DNA of 64,000 bases from Epichloe hybrida (Eukaryota > Ascomycota > Sordariomycetes > Hypocreales > Clavicipitaceae): positions 62,001 to 126,000 of the forward strand of contig JAFEKR010000047.1 in the NCBI GenBank assembly GCA_019022495.1, in the 5' to 3' direction. Under the pieces are notes generated by a model. That model worked only from the letters and a program-made list of their open reading frames with translations, was not told the origin of the DNA and did no database searches. The first letter of the stretch is position 1. Each line of letters opens with the position of its first letter. Position numbers and translations under genes: made by a program. Below, one piece after another: positions 37,245-48,043 of this stretch.

Positions 37245-38247
37245 ATGGCACCGCTGCCACCGCACGAGGCGCGCAAACACAAGGTCTTCCTCCTCGCCCT
37301 CTTCTCCTCCCTCGTCGTCTCCTCCGGCCTCTTCACATACTTTATGCTCCTCCCCTTCTCGCAGTTCGCCACCACCACCACCCACGTCAAGGCCAAGCCG
37401 GACAAGTATCGCGAGTCCCCCCCCTTAAAGGGCCTTCTCCGCGCGCTCGGCTCGAGCTCTCGCGTCGCCGACTTTGCCGAGCACGACGCCTACGTGAACC
37501 TGAGCCATGAGCACGACGCGCTCTGGCACCATGGCTTGCTGCCTCCCAACGGCGGCTACCTCAGAATCGCCTCGGCGCAGACGCACGACGACAGCGACAG
37601 CGACGGCGACGGCGACAGCGACAGGCTTGGCATCGCCATGTTCCACCAGCTTCGCTGTCTGGCCGTGCTGCGCACTGAGATGCTGCGTCTCCGCGACAGG
37701 ATGAGGATTCTGGAGGGCGAGGTCCATCAGCACAGTCGTGGTGGTGGTGTGCTTTCGAGGCAAGCATTACGTGGTGGCGGGACGGTGAACCCCCTGGACC
37801 GTGAGGGGGAATATCCCATGCATTGCTTTGATTATCTGCGACAGGTGAGTTGATATCAATATATACAATGTATCCCTTGTGATGCGGGTTTCCTTTCTTC
37901 CGTGGACGCAATGCTTTACGCACGGCACGTTACTGACTTGGTTCGCACGAATCCAGTCCCTGCTATGCTTGTCCGACGCCACAATTGAGCGACCCAGGCA
38001 ATACGACAGTGGGAAACCGTTGATCGATGGCATGGGAGGGAGAAGCTGCAGAGACTGGGAGATTCTATACAGAGCGTCCGTGAGATCGGACGAACGACCC
38101 GTCATGCCGGGGATTTGTGATGCACCACCAACCAACTGCTTCACTGCTTCTTTCATACGGGGTTTTTTTTCTCGTACGAGATGGATTAATACATTTCAAC
38201 CAGTGTTTTGCGTAGCAATACGGAGTTTAGTTCTCTCAAAAACTTGA
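37245..38247 (+). CDS. DUF3328 / UstYa-like membrane oxidase
   Basis: UstYa-family proteins are type II membrane proteins that catalyse oxidative cyclisation or other oxidations in fungal peptide and related pathways. Two exons, 37245-37844 and 37957-38247, give 296 residues; the intron (GTGAGT...CAG) falls inside the second motif, HCFDYLRQ|SLLC. Seen: a signal-anchor helix at about 14-36, the first motif as H134-Q-L-R137-C138, the second as Y190-P-M-H193-C194, and a DGMGGRSCRDW segment matching the family's C-terminal CRDW block. The family consensus is HxxHC twice; here one His of each motif is replaced (Arg137, Tyr190), so metal binding may be changed or lost. A Ser-Asp-Gly run (115-126) precedes motif one. 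The last 35 residues lack similarity I recognise. Confidence 0.85.
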
Positions 38248-39263
38248 CTGGTACCTCTGGATCACAAGTGGTCGCAAACTACAGCAATGAACTTGATGAG
38301 GTGACCGGCTCTCTCATTCCCTCCGAGACCATGCAATTTCTCCTTCTTCTCCTCTTCGTCCACATTCCACTTGGTGAGACATGTGACTAGATATGCAGTA
38401 AAAACAAAGGATACAAAAGAGGACCTTTACAATTGCCAGCCCCGCCTAGTGCTGTAGACGGGGAATCTAAACACAGAGATATCAGTCCTGCAAATGTTCA
38501 TCTCCCTCCCCCTTTTTTTTTCTTTTTTTTAAAACGGCAAGCTCCCAGTTTCTTCGTCTTCTCCACAACTTTCAACCATCCATCGCATCAACGATCCACA
38601 CGAATGAGACGGCCCAAAATCGCAAATCAAACAAGAAAAACTCAAGAACATCCCCGTGAGTACTGAACCCCAAACCAAGGCGGGCATAACGAAGTTCCAA
38701 TCTGAGCCCAGAGCGGAGACAAATGTACAGTTATTCCCTCGACGCAGCATAATAGCGAAGGAACAGGGAGGGAACCGCCAAGATAGCGACGCCAGAAACC
38801 AACCAACGCCAGGTGGAGAACAAAAAGATGGAAACAGCGCACAAAAAGGTCAAGCAGGGGACCACCCACGGACCCGGGGACGGACGGGCCTACTACCTCG
38901 GAACTAGGCGCTCGTCAAATTTGTCGGTCGGCCACTGCGAGAAGCGAGGGGTGATAAACTCCGTACAACGACTCCCGAATGGAAAGCGACAATCTTGGGA
39001 GTACGAAATTCCGTAATTCCAGAAACGCCGTCCTGATTCCGTAGTCACACACTGCTTTGTACTTTTTGTGTGGTTTTTTTGTTTTCTTTTTTTATTTCAC
39101 CTTGGGGAGGTTTCTTTTTTTTTTCTGTTTTGTCGGGTTTTGATCTGGTATTTCCATTCTCCAATCAGACTTAAAAATCCCCTTCTTCTTAACACAGGCG
39201 CCAAGATGCAGAAAATTATAAATTTGCGTTTGCATTGCACATGCTGTTGCTCAACCCGTCCTT
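38248..39263. other. Convergent intergenic region
   Basis: About 1 kb between the 3' ends of the UstYa-like and BTB genes. T-rich runs near 38,510-38,530 and 39,070-39,125; otherwise featureless to my reading. Confidence 0.6.
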
Positions 39264-40190
39264 TCAGACCGTCCTTGGTGTACGAGCATTCGTCACATCA
39301 ATGACGTCGTCCAGGTGATTGCACATGGCCACAAACAAGTCGAAGAATAGTTTACTGCCACCCACTTCCATTTCAGCTTGCATGGTCCCGCTCCGCTTGA
39401 ATGTCTTGCGGCAGCGGATGATGAGGGCGAGATAATGAGCGCGCAGGCGGCTGTCCGAGTCAGGCGTGTGGGCATAGGCGTACTGGGCAGACCGCAAGAT
39501 GGTGCCGACATCTATGCCAGCTTGCAAGCCTTGCTTGCGCAAAGCCAGACGCTTCAGCTCCTCGAGGCCATATCGATCCGCGGCGCAGTACACGACTGTG
39601 TCACGCAGGATATCGCCTCCCACGCTGTAGACGAGAACAGTGGCGCCGGGAACTGTGCCTGCGGCGCGGCCACCTCCATTTTCGGGGGTTGGTGATGTGT
39701 GAGGCGTCCGCACGCGGTCTTCGAGATCCCAAGAGTGTCGGGCTCTGTTGTGCACCAGACGAGGATAGTAGTCACCCTTGTACAGATACTCGAGGATGGC
39801 GGAGAAGGCCTCGGGTTCTTCGTCGGGGAGAGAGATTCTCCTGCTCTGCGCGTCGGGGAAGTTTCCTCTACAAGCGGCGTCGAAGAACGGCGACTGGCGG
39901 AGGACGTCCTCGTGCGCTGCAAAGAGCCTTCCCTCGCGCCCAACCGTGAGCGTCACGATGGGCGAAGGGGTGGCAGGCTTTTGAGCAACATGGTCTTGCT
40001 CGGTGAGCGATCTTTGCAATTTCGATAGCTTGGTGGGATCCCGGACGGAGCCCGACTTCTTTAGCCTGGCCGACTTGTCGACGCGGTTCAGGTCCTGAGA
40101 CCGGAAAGATCGCTTGAACATGGCTGCGGCGTAGTTGCCTCTTTGCGATGTATGACTGAAGAGCGTCTCTCGGGCGGGATGAGGGGGCAC
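39264..40190 (-). CDS. BTB/POZ domain protein
   Basis: BTB proteins of this fungal type are dimerising adaptors, often for cullin-3 ubiquitin ligases; the partner here is unknown. A single exon of 308 residues. The BTB domain spans about 74-140: VTLTVGREGRLFAAHEDVL, then SPFFDAACRGNF and EAFSAILEYLYKGDYYP. The chain continues past a Gly-rich insert to a helical half (VYCAADRYGLEELKRLALRK). The end is poorly conserved. A second Met about 23 codons in (MFKRSFRSQDL) is an equally likely start. Confidence 0.9.
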   Translation of the reverse strand: MPPHPARETLFSHTSQRGNYAAAMFKRSFRSQDLNRVDKSARLKKSGSVRDPTKLSKLQRSLTEQDHVAQKPATPSPIVTLTVGREGRLFAAHEDVLRQSPFFDAACRGNFPDAQSRRISLPDEEPEAFSAILEYLYKGDYYPRLVHNRARHSWDLEDRVRTPHTSPTPENGGGRAAGTVPGATVLVYSVGGDILRDTVVYCAADRYGLEELKRLALRKQGLQAGIDVGTILRSAQYAYAHTPDSDSRLRAHYLALIIRCRKTFKRSGTMQAEMEVGGSKLFFDLFVAMCNHLDDVIDVTNARTPRTV

Positions 40191-41075
40191 AGCGGTGATC
40201 GAGGGGCAGACAAGGAAACCGTCTGTCAGGGGCTTGACCTCGATCGAGCGCGGCGGCGTTGTGCCTTGGGAAGTTGGCTAGCGAGCGACGAAAAGAGCGA
40301 CGAGGCGTGGATGGGGGGTTTTAAACGAGTGAATGACGCACAAAGGACTTGACAAGAGGGTCCGGGCAGAAGAAATATCGGCAAGATAGATCCTCGTGAG
40401 ATAGCTTTGCGACCCTGCTTTTGGTTGTGAGTGGAGAGAAAAGAAGAGGGGGAAGAGAAGGATTGAACCAGGCCGGTGGGCGACGTGACTTTATTTGTAT
40501 CTTCAGGTATCTGGTGGCGGGGAATCTGCAGACAGGGGTACCTGATAGCCGCAGCGCTCTGAACAAACCACGCAGTGGCACACGCAGTGGGTGGCACACA
40601 CGCAGCCAATCCAGCGTGACTTGGACTTGGACTCGTGCCCAGAAGCTGAACCAAGGCCCTCGACCGGGCCGCTCTTATAATGCCCGAGCGTCTGCCTTAT
40701 TCAGTTCGAATGAAGCTACCACAGTCTTTCTTTTCCCTCAGTGCACGGCACATCATCAGATTGAATGCCGAACGTGTGGAGATGGATCCCGCCCACTAAG
40801 TGCGCTTGATTTTGTGGGACGCTGGACGCTGGTGGGCAACACGGAGCTTTTCTTTCCTGAAAGAGCAATGACATTGCGCATTGTTGAGAGAGTTGAATAA
40901 GTAGTGAAATTCTAGGTAATTTAATTACGGAATACAGGAGAGATTACAGCACATCGCCATAGTAATACCACTAGTCTCAGCAAACTTTTCGTTTCTTCCC
41001 TCGCTCCTCCTTCGTCAGGTCACCGCCACACATTGCTTTCGTCCATGACCGCTTCGTTTCTGGGCAGGCTCCGTC
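40191..41075. other. Intergenic region upstream of the BTB gene
   Basis: Holds the BTB promoter and the 3' flank of the membrane-protein gene. No gene or repeat of note. Confidence 0.55.
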
Positions 41076-42333
41076 TCAAGAATCCAGTGACTCGCCTGAG
41101 TTGTTGCGTGGCCGTGTGAGGCTTTCGCGGACGCCAACAAAGCCTTGCATGAGGATGTACACTGTGATTTCACGTCAGCGTCCACAGTGCACATTGGCCA
41201 CAAGACATTGGCGCGACATATTGTCACTTACTTATTGGGGCAAGCAGTACAAATCCGATGCTGTAAAATGAGACGGCCTCCTTGGATCCAACCTGTGCCT
41301 CATCCATCCAGAAAAAGGGGTATTCTCCAGTCACATACTTGCCGAAGGCGCCCCAGGCAAGGTACAGTCCGCTCAAGGCCATGAGGCCAAAGAGATGAGA
41401 GCCGACACTCTGCTCGAATAGTCAGTTGCATTCCCTCGGAATCGGGCAAGATAAAGACAGTACCAAGGGTCTCTTGATGCTGTTGAAGCAAAGCATTTCA
41501 ATCACCATGATGATTGAGTTGACGGCATGCAGGTTGATCAGGACAAATGGCTTGAACCATCCTTCTCCCAGAAGATCGCTGACTTCAAGAGTATTAGCCA
41601 GGTCCACCAAACCAAACGGAGGGCGCAGACAAACATGGGGCATCGGGGATTTTGATGGCTGAAGTGATGTTGACAGCGGCTTCAACAAAGCTGGCGGCAA
41701 GCCCAGATCCATCAGTTGGATCGGCAGCACCTGCGTCATGTTGTCGGGTAATGAACCAGTAAACTGTCGAGTTCATGAAACAAAACACAGTGGTGGCACT
41801 GTAGAAGAGGTTGAAGTAGAACTGTTTTCGCTGACTGGCCATGTTTCGAGGCAGGGACATGGCCTTGATGATGCCACGTTCGACTCGGCCTTCCACATCG
41901 TTGGGCTCGGGATAGTACAGGTGGGTAAAGGTCCAGGACTGCATAAATTAGCTCCACGTCTTCCTTTGGTACAATGCAAGCGAAAGAGTGCTCACGAATG
42001 TGATGAGATGGTACAGCAAAACCATGGTGGAGCTGATCAGGGCAAAATCAAACAGGTTGCTCATGCCACTCCCTTCTGTTTCTTCCGTCATCTTGTAGTG
42101 GGCAGTCATGAACGCGGTGGCCACAATGTAGCCGAGAACGGTACCACGGAGGAGAACCAAGACTTTTTGGTTAATCCAGTGCCATGCGGAGTGACTCGCT
42201 CGAAGAAAAATGGGCTGCAGTCATGATGTTAGCCATGCGTATCGAGAATGAGGGTCTGTTCACTGACGTGGTCTTGCATGACGACGGGAGCAGGCAAGCC
42301 TGAACCGCCGAGAAGAGGAGTGGTGGACGACAT
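41076..42333 (-). CDS. Six-helix membrane protein, FAR-17a/AIG1-like (tentative)
   Basis: Six exons on the minus strand: 42333-42268, 42214-41996, 41938-41635, 41582-41464, 41409-41232 and 41161-41076. They join to 323 residues with one frame throughout. About six hydrophobic helices are visible, for example LLRGTVLGYIVATAFMTA, FALISSTMVLLYHLITF, FYFNLFYSATTVFCF, LINLHAVNSIIMVIEML and HLFGLMALSGLYLAWGAF. The topology and the LINLHAVN segment resemble FAR-17a/AIG1 proteins, which include hydrolases of hydroxy-fatty-acid esters, but this is an inference from pattern, not a firm match. The intron before exon 4 must use an AAG acceptor to keep frame; the nearby CAG four bases on would break it. 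Probably an endomembrane protein. Confidence 0.8.
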
Positions 42334-42927
42334 GTTGAAGAGGATTCAAGACGATGTGCAGATAGCGAGAAGTAAGATGTTCTATTGAAGAGGCGAAAGT
42401 TGGCCAAGGTTGCAAAACGTTCGGTGGCCCTAAAGAGAAGCCAGCAGGGCTGGGCCTACAAGCAAGTTGAAGATGGAATGTGGTGAATGCGTGGCGAGGC
42501 AGAGGATGGAGGCTGTAGGAGGAAGAAAGTTTGGAGGTAGAGAAAGGGGAGAAGAGAGAGTTATATCAGCTGTGCTTCTTGGCCCCGGAAAGAGTAATTC
42601 GAATGGGTCGCTTTTCTTAGGAAGGAGGCAGGCGTGGGTTGCCGCTCAAGTTACGAGACCTCCTCACTGCTCAGCAAGTGCCCCAGCTGGCAACTCCTGT
42701 TTACTTGCTTGCACAATCAGACAGACAGACAGACAGAAAGACAGAAAGACAGAAAGACAGACAGACAGACCTGCTTGGGCAATGGGCATGCATTATGATT
42801 GAGCGCGATGAACGAAGTTTTCTGTGCAGAAGAAAGCGAATCATGGCTCGAACTCGAATCAAAAGAACACTATCCTGTTTACACAATGCCCGGGACACAA
42901 TGCGACGTCTGCCACATCTTCGCCCGC
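42334..42927. other. Intergenic region with (ACAG)n microsatellite
   Basis: Contains the promoter of the membrane-protein gene and a 52-base ACAG/ACAGAAAG tract at 42,719-42,770. No gene seen. Confidence 0.65.
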
Positions 42928-43294
42928 TTAATCTTTCTTAATGCTCTCAGCACCTTCCTTCTTCATGCCATCGCACCCAGCTAACTTGCCTGCCAGCTCT
43001 TCGGCTTTTCCATAGCCTTGCGTCGACGCGTCTCTCTTCTCTCCCGCATCTTTCATGGATGACAGGCCCGCTGATTTATCCTGCTCTCCCGATGATTTCC
43101 ATGCGTGAGATCCAGTCACGTCCCCAACAGCTGCCTACTCATCGAGTTAGTAATAAGTAGCGAGCAGATGGTCACTGGTAAGGTGGAATTCTCTCGGAAG
43201 CGGAGAGCTGGCTTGCCCTAACCTCTGCGACTCCTTTGACGTATTGCACATGTCCTTGGACAAGGCCCGGTTGCTGAGGGGTAGATTCCGACAT
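42928..43294 (-). CDS. CsbD-like small stress protein
   Basis: Two exons, 43294-43223 and 43134-42928, give a 92-residue hydrophilic protein that starts MSESTPQQPGLVQGHVQYVK. After the intron (GTTAGG...TAG) it continues with AVGDVTGSHAWKSSGEQDKS, then YGKAEELAGKLAGCDGMKKEG. The K-G-x-AEE-x-G-x-x-TG pattern is that of the CsbD family. In fungi these are annotated as stress-induced or as mismatch/cruciform DNA recognition proteins; the biochemical role is unsettled. A single Cys near the C-terminus is present. Divergent from sec11. Confidence 0.82.
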
Positions 43295-43786
43295 GATGGC
43301 AGGACGCAGCGGATAACAATATATGTACGCCGAGGGCAAGCAGAGTGAGATTCAAGTTTGACGTAGGGCTAGGAAGCGTTGCAGTTGGTATTTTGAGGTG
43401 CGATGCGTCCTTGATAAATTCGACAAACATGTAACCAGGCGCCAGCGGGCCTTAAATACGTTCGTTCACCCACTCACTTCATGCCGTGCGTGCTTCGACG
43501 ATTTCCATGACATCACAGCATGATCATGATGCATGTCTGTGGCTGTTGTTATAGGTAGCTCAGTACAATGTACGGAGCACGGAGCACTCCGTAGCAGGTG
43601 TGGCTAATGCATCCAGTCTCCACCGTGGCAGCTTACAGAGGGCCACCATGTCCAGTTCTCGAGTTCCAAGCAACACCAACACCACGTCGCTGGGGTTCTT
43701 TGCGCCAATTCCACAGCAGACCACTGTGCCTCAGCTGAAATTCACACTCCCTTCGGGTTGTCAGAATCGAAAACAGCGGCATCAGC
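43295..43786. promoter_or_regulatory. Divergent intergenic region CsbD-like / sec11
   Basis: About 490 bp holding both promoters, with a cluster of near-matches to the 9-mer (CGGAGCACGGAGCACTCCGTA) around 43,570-43,592. Confidence 0.5.
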
Positions 43787-44481
43787 ATGCTGTCTAGCCT
43801 TGGGAACCCGCGGCAAGCGGCCGCCCAGCTGATGAATTTTGCGCTGATACTGTCCAGCGCGTTCATGGTACGTCCATTTCCGACTTCAGCTGGCCGCCCT
43901 ATCATGGCGCAAAAATCATCTTTGTCGGCACTCAAGCTCACTTTTCTTTCGACTTTAGATGTGGAAGGGCCTGTCCGTCGCCAGCAATTCGCCATCACCG
44001 ATCGTCGTCGTTCTATCTGGGTCCATGGAGCCTGCCTTCCAGCGCGGTGATATTCTCTTCCTATGGAACCGAAATCTGCGACAGGAAACCTCCGTGGGAG
44101 AAATTGTCGTCTACAATGTCAAGGGCAAGGACATACCCATTGTTCACAGAGTCGTGCGAAAATTCGGAACTGGGTAGGTTGCGGCCAATCCTTGGTAGTG
44201 TAGAGGATGGACACATCGTTTCATGGCTAGAGAGGGCAGCGTGCTGACTGGGTTGCAGAGATAAAGCCAAGCTTCTCACCAAGGGTGACAACAACAACTC
44301 CGACGATACGGATCTATATGCTCGGGGCCAGGACTACTTGCAGCGCCAAGACATCATCGGCAGCGTGGTAGGATACTTTCCATTTGTGGGCTACGTTACC
44401 ATTCTGCTATCAGAACACCCGTGGTTGAAGACGGTGATGCTGGGCATCATGGGCCTGTTGGTCATCATTCAAAGGGAATAG
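43787..44481 (+). CDS. sec11: Signal peptidase complex catalytic subunit Sec11
   Basis: Cleaves signal peptides from proteins entering the ER. Three exons: 43787-43867, 43959-44173 and 44259-44481, 172 residues, the normal size. Seen: an N-terminal membrane helix region ([20 protein letters not shown]), catalytic Ser49 in SGSMEPAF, catalytic His90 in IPIVHRV, the Asp-containing [10 protein letters not shown] (106-115), and a C-terminal helix ending LLVIIQRE. This is the eukaryotic ER-type Ser-His-Asp enzyme, not the bacterial Ser-Lys type. Exon 1 ends in Met and exon 2 begins with Met, so the first exon could be missed by gene callers. Confidence 0.96.
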
Positions 44482-44908
44482 ATTTCGACTCGGACTTGCG
44501 CATATTGGCCTGATGAGAAATGCAATCACTGCGTCAGCGTGCTAGGTGATGGACAGGTCCTTCTGGCTCTATCTTATTTCTATGACAAGCTTGAGTTTCA
44601 ATGATGCCAATTACAATCTTTTTGCGTGTGAATGAATATCTTCATTCCGAACTGCTGTGTACAATGGCCATGGCCGGCTTTCCCTGATAGACCTCATGGA
44701 AAATGAGTAGCGAAGGAGGTGGATAATCTTTGTGCGACTACGACATGGAGCCTGCAGTTTGACCGACCAAACCGCAGACAAATCCTCTAGTCCGCACACC
44801 AGTTTTACAGTATATCATCTCAAGCGCTCCCGTCATCTTCAGCCTGTAAAATAACGTATCCTTCTTAGATAGCAATTTTGTCCTGGTTCCGTCAAGCAAG
44901 GGTTCATC
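44482..44908. other. Intergenic region sec11 / tRNA-Lys
   Basis: About 430 bp; 3' flank of sec11 and upstream region of the tRNA. Nothing else seen. Confidence 0.6.
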
Positions 44909-44993
44909 GCCCGGTTAGCTCAATCGGTAGAGCGTGAGACTTTTAAGAGTACACGAAATCTCAAGGTTGCGGGTTCGGCCCCCGCATCGGGCT
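44909..44993 (+). tRNA. tRNA-Lys(UUU) with a 12-nt intron
   Basis: Cloverleaf is clear: acceptor GCCCGGT pairs with ATCGGGC, the D-arm holds TAGCTCAATCGGTAGAGC, and the T-arm is GCGGGTTCGGCCCCCGC. The anticodon arm is TGAGA-CTTTTA, then an intron at 44946-44957 (AGAGTACACGAA), then A-TCTCA. The intron sits one base 3' of the anticodon, the canonical nuclear position. Anticodon TTT decodes AAA Lys. A T run follows directly (44993-44996), a Pol III terminator. Internal A and B boxes are intact. Confidence 0.95.
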
Positions 44994-45647
44994 TTTCCTA
45001 TAATAACATGATTGAGATGATGATCCCACGGCAATCTTTTTTTGTCCCTATGGCTGTTGTTTCTTTCTTTTTGGAGGGGACGCTGTCCCCTGTCTATTAA
45101 TTTCGCACCTTCCAAGCATAAACTAGCTCATAAGTCGATAAAATTCATGCGACATGCGCTTCCATCACGGGAGCAAAGCCTGACTCGTCAGGCCTGCGGC
45201 AGGCAGCAGTTCATTTATTTTTTGGTAGTCGTTGCGCGTTGCATTTGGGAAATCCATAGTAGCAAAGTAATTTACAAAAGTATGTTTTCCACATGGCTGA
45301 CTCTTTGGGCAATTGTGATTTTTTCCGAGTGTCATGCACGTTTGTTAAACCACAATGCGCCGCCTCTCGATACCAGGTCAACGTAGAAATGTCTAAGAAA
45401 GAAAAAAAAAAATGAAAAAGCCCAGGCAGCCACGCCCGACGTATCTCCATGACGCTTTTTCACCGAACCATCTATTTGAAAAAGAAAAGAAAAAAGCAAG
45501 CAGCCGTATATCTCCGTCAGAGACTGCCTACATGAATCCTCATTAGGAATAAAAAAAGGGGGGGTTCATCATCCATAATCTTCATAAAGTAGAGAGAAGA
45601 AGAAATTCCATGAACACAGGTCGCGTTACCCTAGGCACGGCGAAGTC
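44994..45647. other. Intergenic region downstream of the tRNA
   Basis: Several short A runs (near 45,400 and 45,482-45,496); no gene seen. Confidence 0.6.
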
Positions 45648-46325
45648 TTAAGGCGACCTCGGCGCGTGGCATTTCCCCTTGAGCCACTCTATAGAGGTGC
45701 GCACGATGTGCTTCCCCTCCCCCTCGGGAGCAGACGTTGTTCTACCATGGCTGTAGTTTGACGGGAGCGCCTCGTAGCCGCCCAGTATCTTTTCCAGCGC
45801 GAACAAGTGATGCAGCTGGCCCATCTTGACGGAGCCGGCCGACGAGCTCGAGGTTCTGGAACCCGATGGCGAATGCGGCCGAGCCCGAGGACAAAGCTTG
45901 CTCGCCCTGCCGGGGCCAGAGTGCGTCTCGGGCCCGGGTCGGAGCGGGATTATCGACGCATGCGCAGAAGACTGCGCCGATGCCAGCTCGCGGACGAAGC
46001 CGTGATACGCCGCAGACGTGGTTGCGCCTTGGTCTGCTCCGGGTGCCGTTTGCGCCTGCCGGTCCCGTTGTCCTAGGGAGGAAGAAACTGTGAGAAAAAA
46101 AAAAAAAAGAAGAAAAGAAAGACGGGACGCTCCGCGCTACGTACCTTCTGTTGTATCACCGGAGAGCCTCTTGATGCCGCAAAGCGGTAGTGGCGGGAGA
46201 GGTTTCGCGACGTAGTCCGAGGTGTTCCGCCTCGGGGGCATAGAATTCGACATGGATTCCGACCGATGGCGACTCTTCAGATGGATGGAGTCGTTGTCTT
46301 CTCTCTGCAACTTCTTGAGATGCAT
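45648..46325 (-). CDS. Hypothetical protein, two exons
   Basis: I do not recognise a family. Exon 1 runs 46325-46145 and begins MHLKKLQREDNDSIHLKSRH. It contains the Pro-rich AKPLPPLPL and is closed by a GTACGT donor. Exon 2 runs 46087-45648 after a T-rich tract and CACAG. The join keeps one frame for 206 residues, although exon 2 has no Met of its own near its start. The second half is Ser/Pro-rich, then more ordered: MGQLHHLFALEKILGGYEAL, and IVRTSIEWLKGKCHAPRSP at the end. Codon use is GC-rich like its neighbours. The long open second exon and clean intron signals support it; the start could be the later Met (MSNSMPPRR). Confidence 0.6.
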
Positions 46326-48043
46326 GGCATGTGAGTCGTGGAAAGCTGGAGCAGAGGAGAAGTTGGGAAACTTCAGCGCTGCTCTGTTTGCCTTGGTTCA
46401 GGCCGCTTCTTGCAAGTTGTTTGGGTTTCTGATCCTGATCAGTGATGAGGTGCGAGTTGGTTCAAAACATGGCGTGCTTCGGCAGCAAGGGGGGGGGGGG
46501 GGGGGGTTGCATCGCATTGAAAAGGCCATTTAGGACATTCATGCTACAAGTTATTTATTAGATGGCGCGACTAGCCGATTTTGTGCGAGGAAGACAAGGG
46601 TCTTTCTTTTCTCTTCTTCTTTACTTTTCCCACTTTGGCTGATGGTGGCAGATAATACGATACGGAGTAAGAAACTTGCTTCAATTCCCCTGGCCTTGTC
46701 GTGATTATTCAGAAATTAGCACTTGTACGTTACACGCCCCGAGTGCCGCTGTGACAAGTGGGAATTGGCCCGAGTCATTGGTAAGGGTGACGTGAAGAAT
46801 CGCCAACTGGGTTGAGGGTTGAGGCCTGCTGTTTCCACACAAAATGTTGAACTCGGGCGCTGATGTAGCGATTTCCCGCGGACGCTTCCATGCGCACGAT
46901 CTGCCTGGCACGAGCAACCGATTCGTCATGGGATCTGGAGCACGTTGAGGCCTTTACGTCTTGCGAGCGCCCAGACAAAGTGGGAGAAGCCGACGAATGA
47001 CTCGAGTCGCGAGGATTGACACCGCCCAGTGTATCCGCCCAGTGTATCCGCCCAGTGGGTGGTGTTATAGTCTTGGTGGGCTGCCTTTTTTGTTCTTTTT
47101 TTTTTTTCTTATTTCGGGGATTGTGGGAGCCGCATGATTCACAGCCTCACTAAGTGAATCAGGATGAACACCAAAGTCTCAACGTACAGTTTCCACCGGC
47201 CTCTGTTTAATAGCAGATTTGGATTGCTCATTCCGGCTTCATAGATAGGATGACTTTCGAGACCAACGTTGTTCGTCAACGGCATCCATAACGAAACTTT
47301 GATTTGAGCACTCCCCTGCTTCCACCCTTCCCTTGCGACCGGCGAACGTCTTCGGCTCTCCGCGCGTGGGAGATGATGGATTCGCAACTTTTGTCTCGAA
47401 CCAGGCAAACGGAAGGACGTACCGCGTCACCAACGGAGCGGATCCTGTTACCGTTTCTCCGGGCATAGCAGCGGGATGCGCGCATACGACGCCGGAATAT
47501 TGATTCACTGACGGAGTCGATGGCGTGGGAAACGTCGAGTGCAATGCTCAGTTCTTGTTCAACGTAATGAAGATTCATCATCATCACACCATCACCATGG
47601 ATGAGTGGAAGAGATCTGGGGTCCTGGATCGCGAAACCGTGCCTTTGACCGGTCATTGAGATGTGGCTGAAAGCCAAGTGTGCGACTTGTTCTCTACAAG
47701 TGTATATATTCAACACATTCCAAGTCATTCCAAGACATTCCAAGACAGAATAAAGATGGGGCATTGATTCTTCAACCAAGGGGGCCGCGTTAAGACAATA
47801 ATGAAGACAATTATGAAGACAATGGATGGGTGGCACAAGTGGTCGATGCTTTTGCGCCAAACCCCAAATCTCAGGGAGGCTAAACGGATCGAGAAGGTGG
47901 CCGACTTCTTACCGCCCCGTGGTCCTTCCCGATCTGCGATGCCAACCCCCATCTCCTGCGAAGCCAGGCCCTCTTGGTCAAAGCCCAGAGCCCGTCCCTC
48001 TGCTAAACCATCTTCCCCGAGGAGGAGTTGACATCTCGTCAGA
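46326..48043. other. Intergenic region upstream of the DPP IV gene
   Basis: About 1.7 kb. Holds a 17-base G run near 46,490, a TACGGAGTA motif at 46,661-46,669, a threefold GTGTATCCGCCCA unit near 47,028-47,058, a T run near 47,095, and triple CATTCCAAG units at about 47,718-47,745. The open frames on the minus strand here lack any family signal. Confidence 0.55.

Noticed and set aside
47276..47860. Minus-strand frame of 194 codons upstream of dpp4
   Set aside because: No recognisable domain and crosses short direct repeats in the dpp4 promoter.
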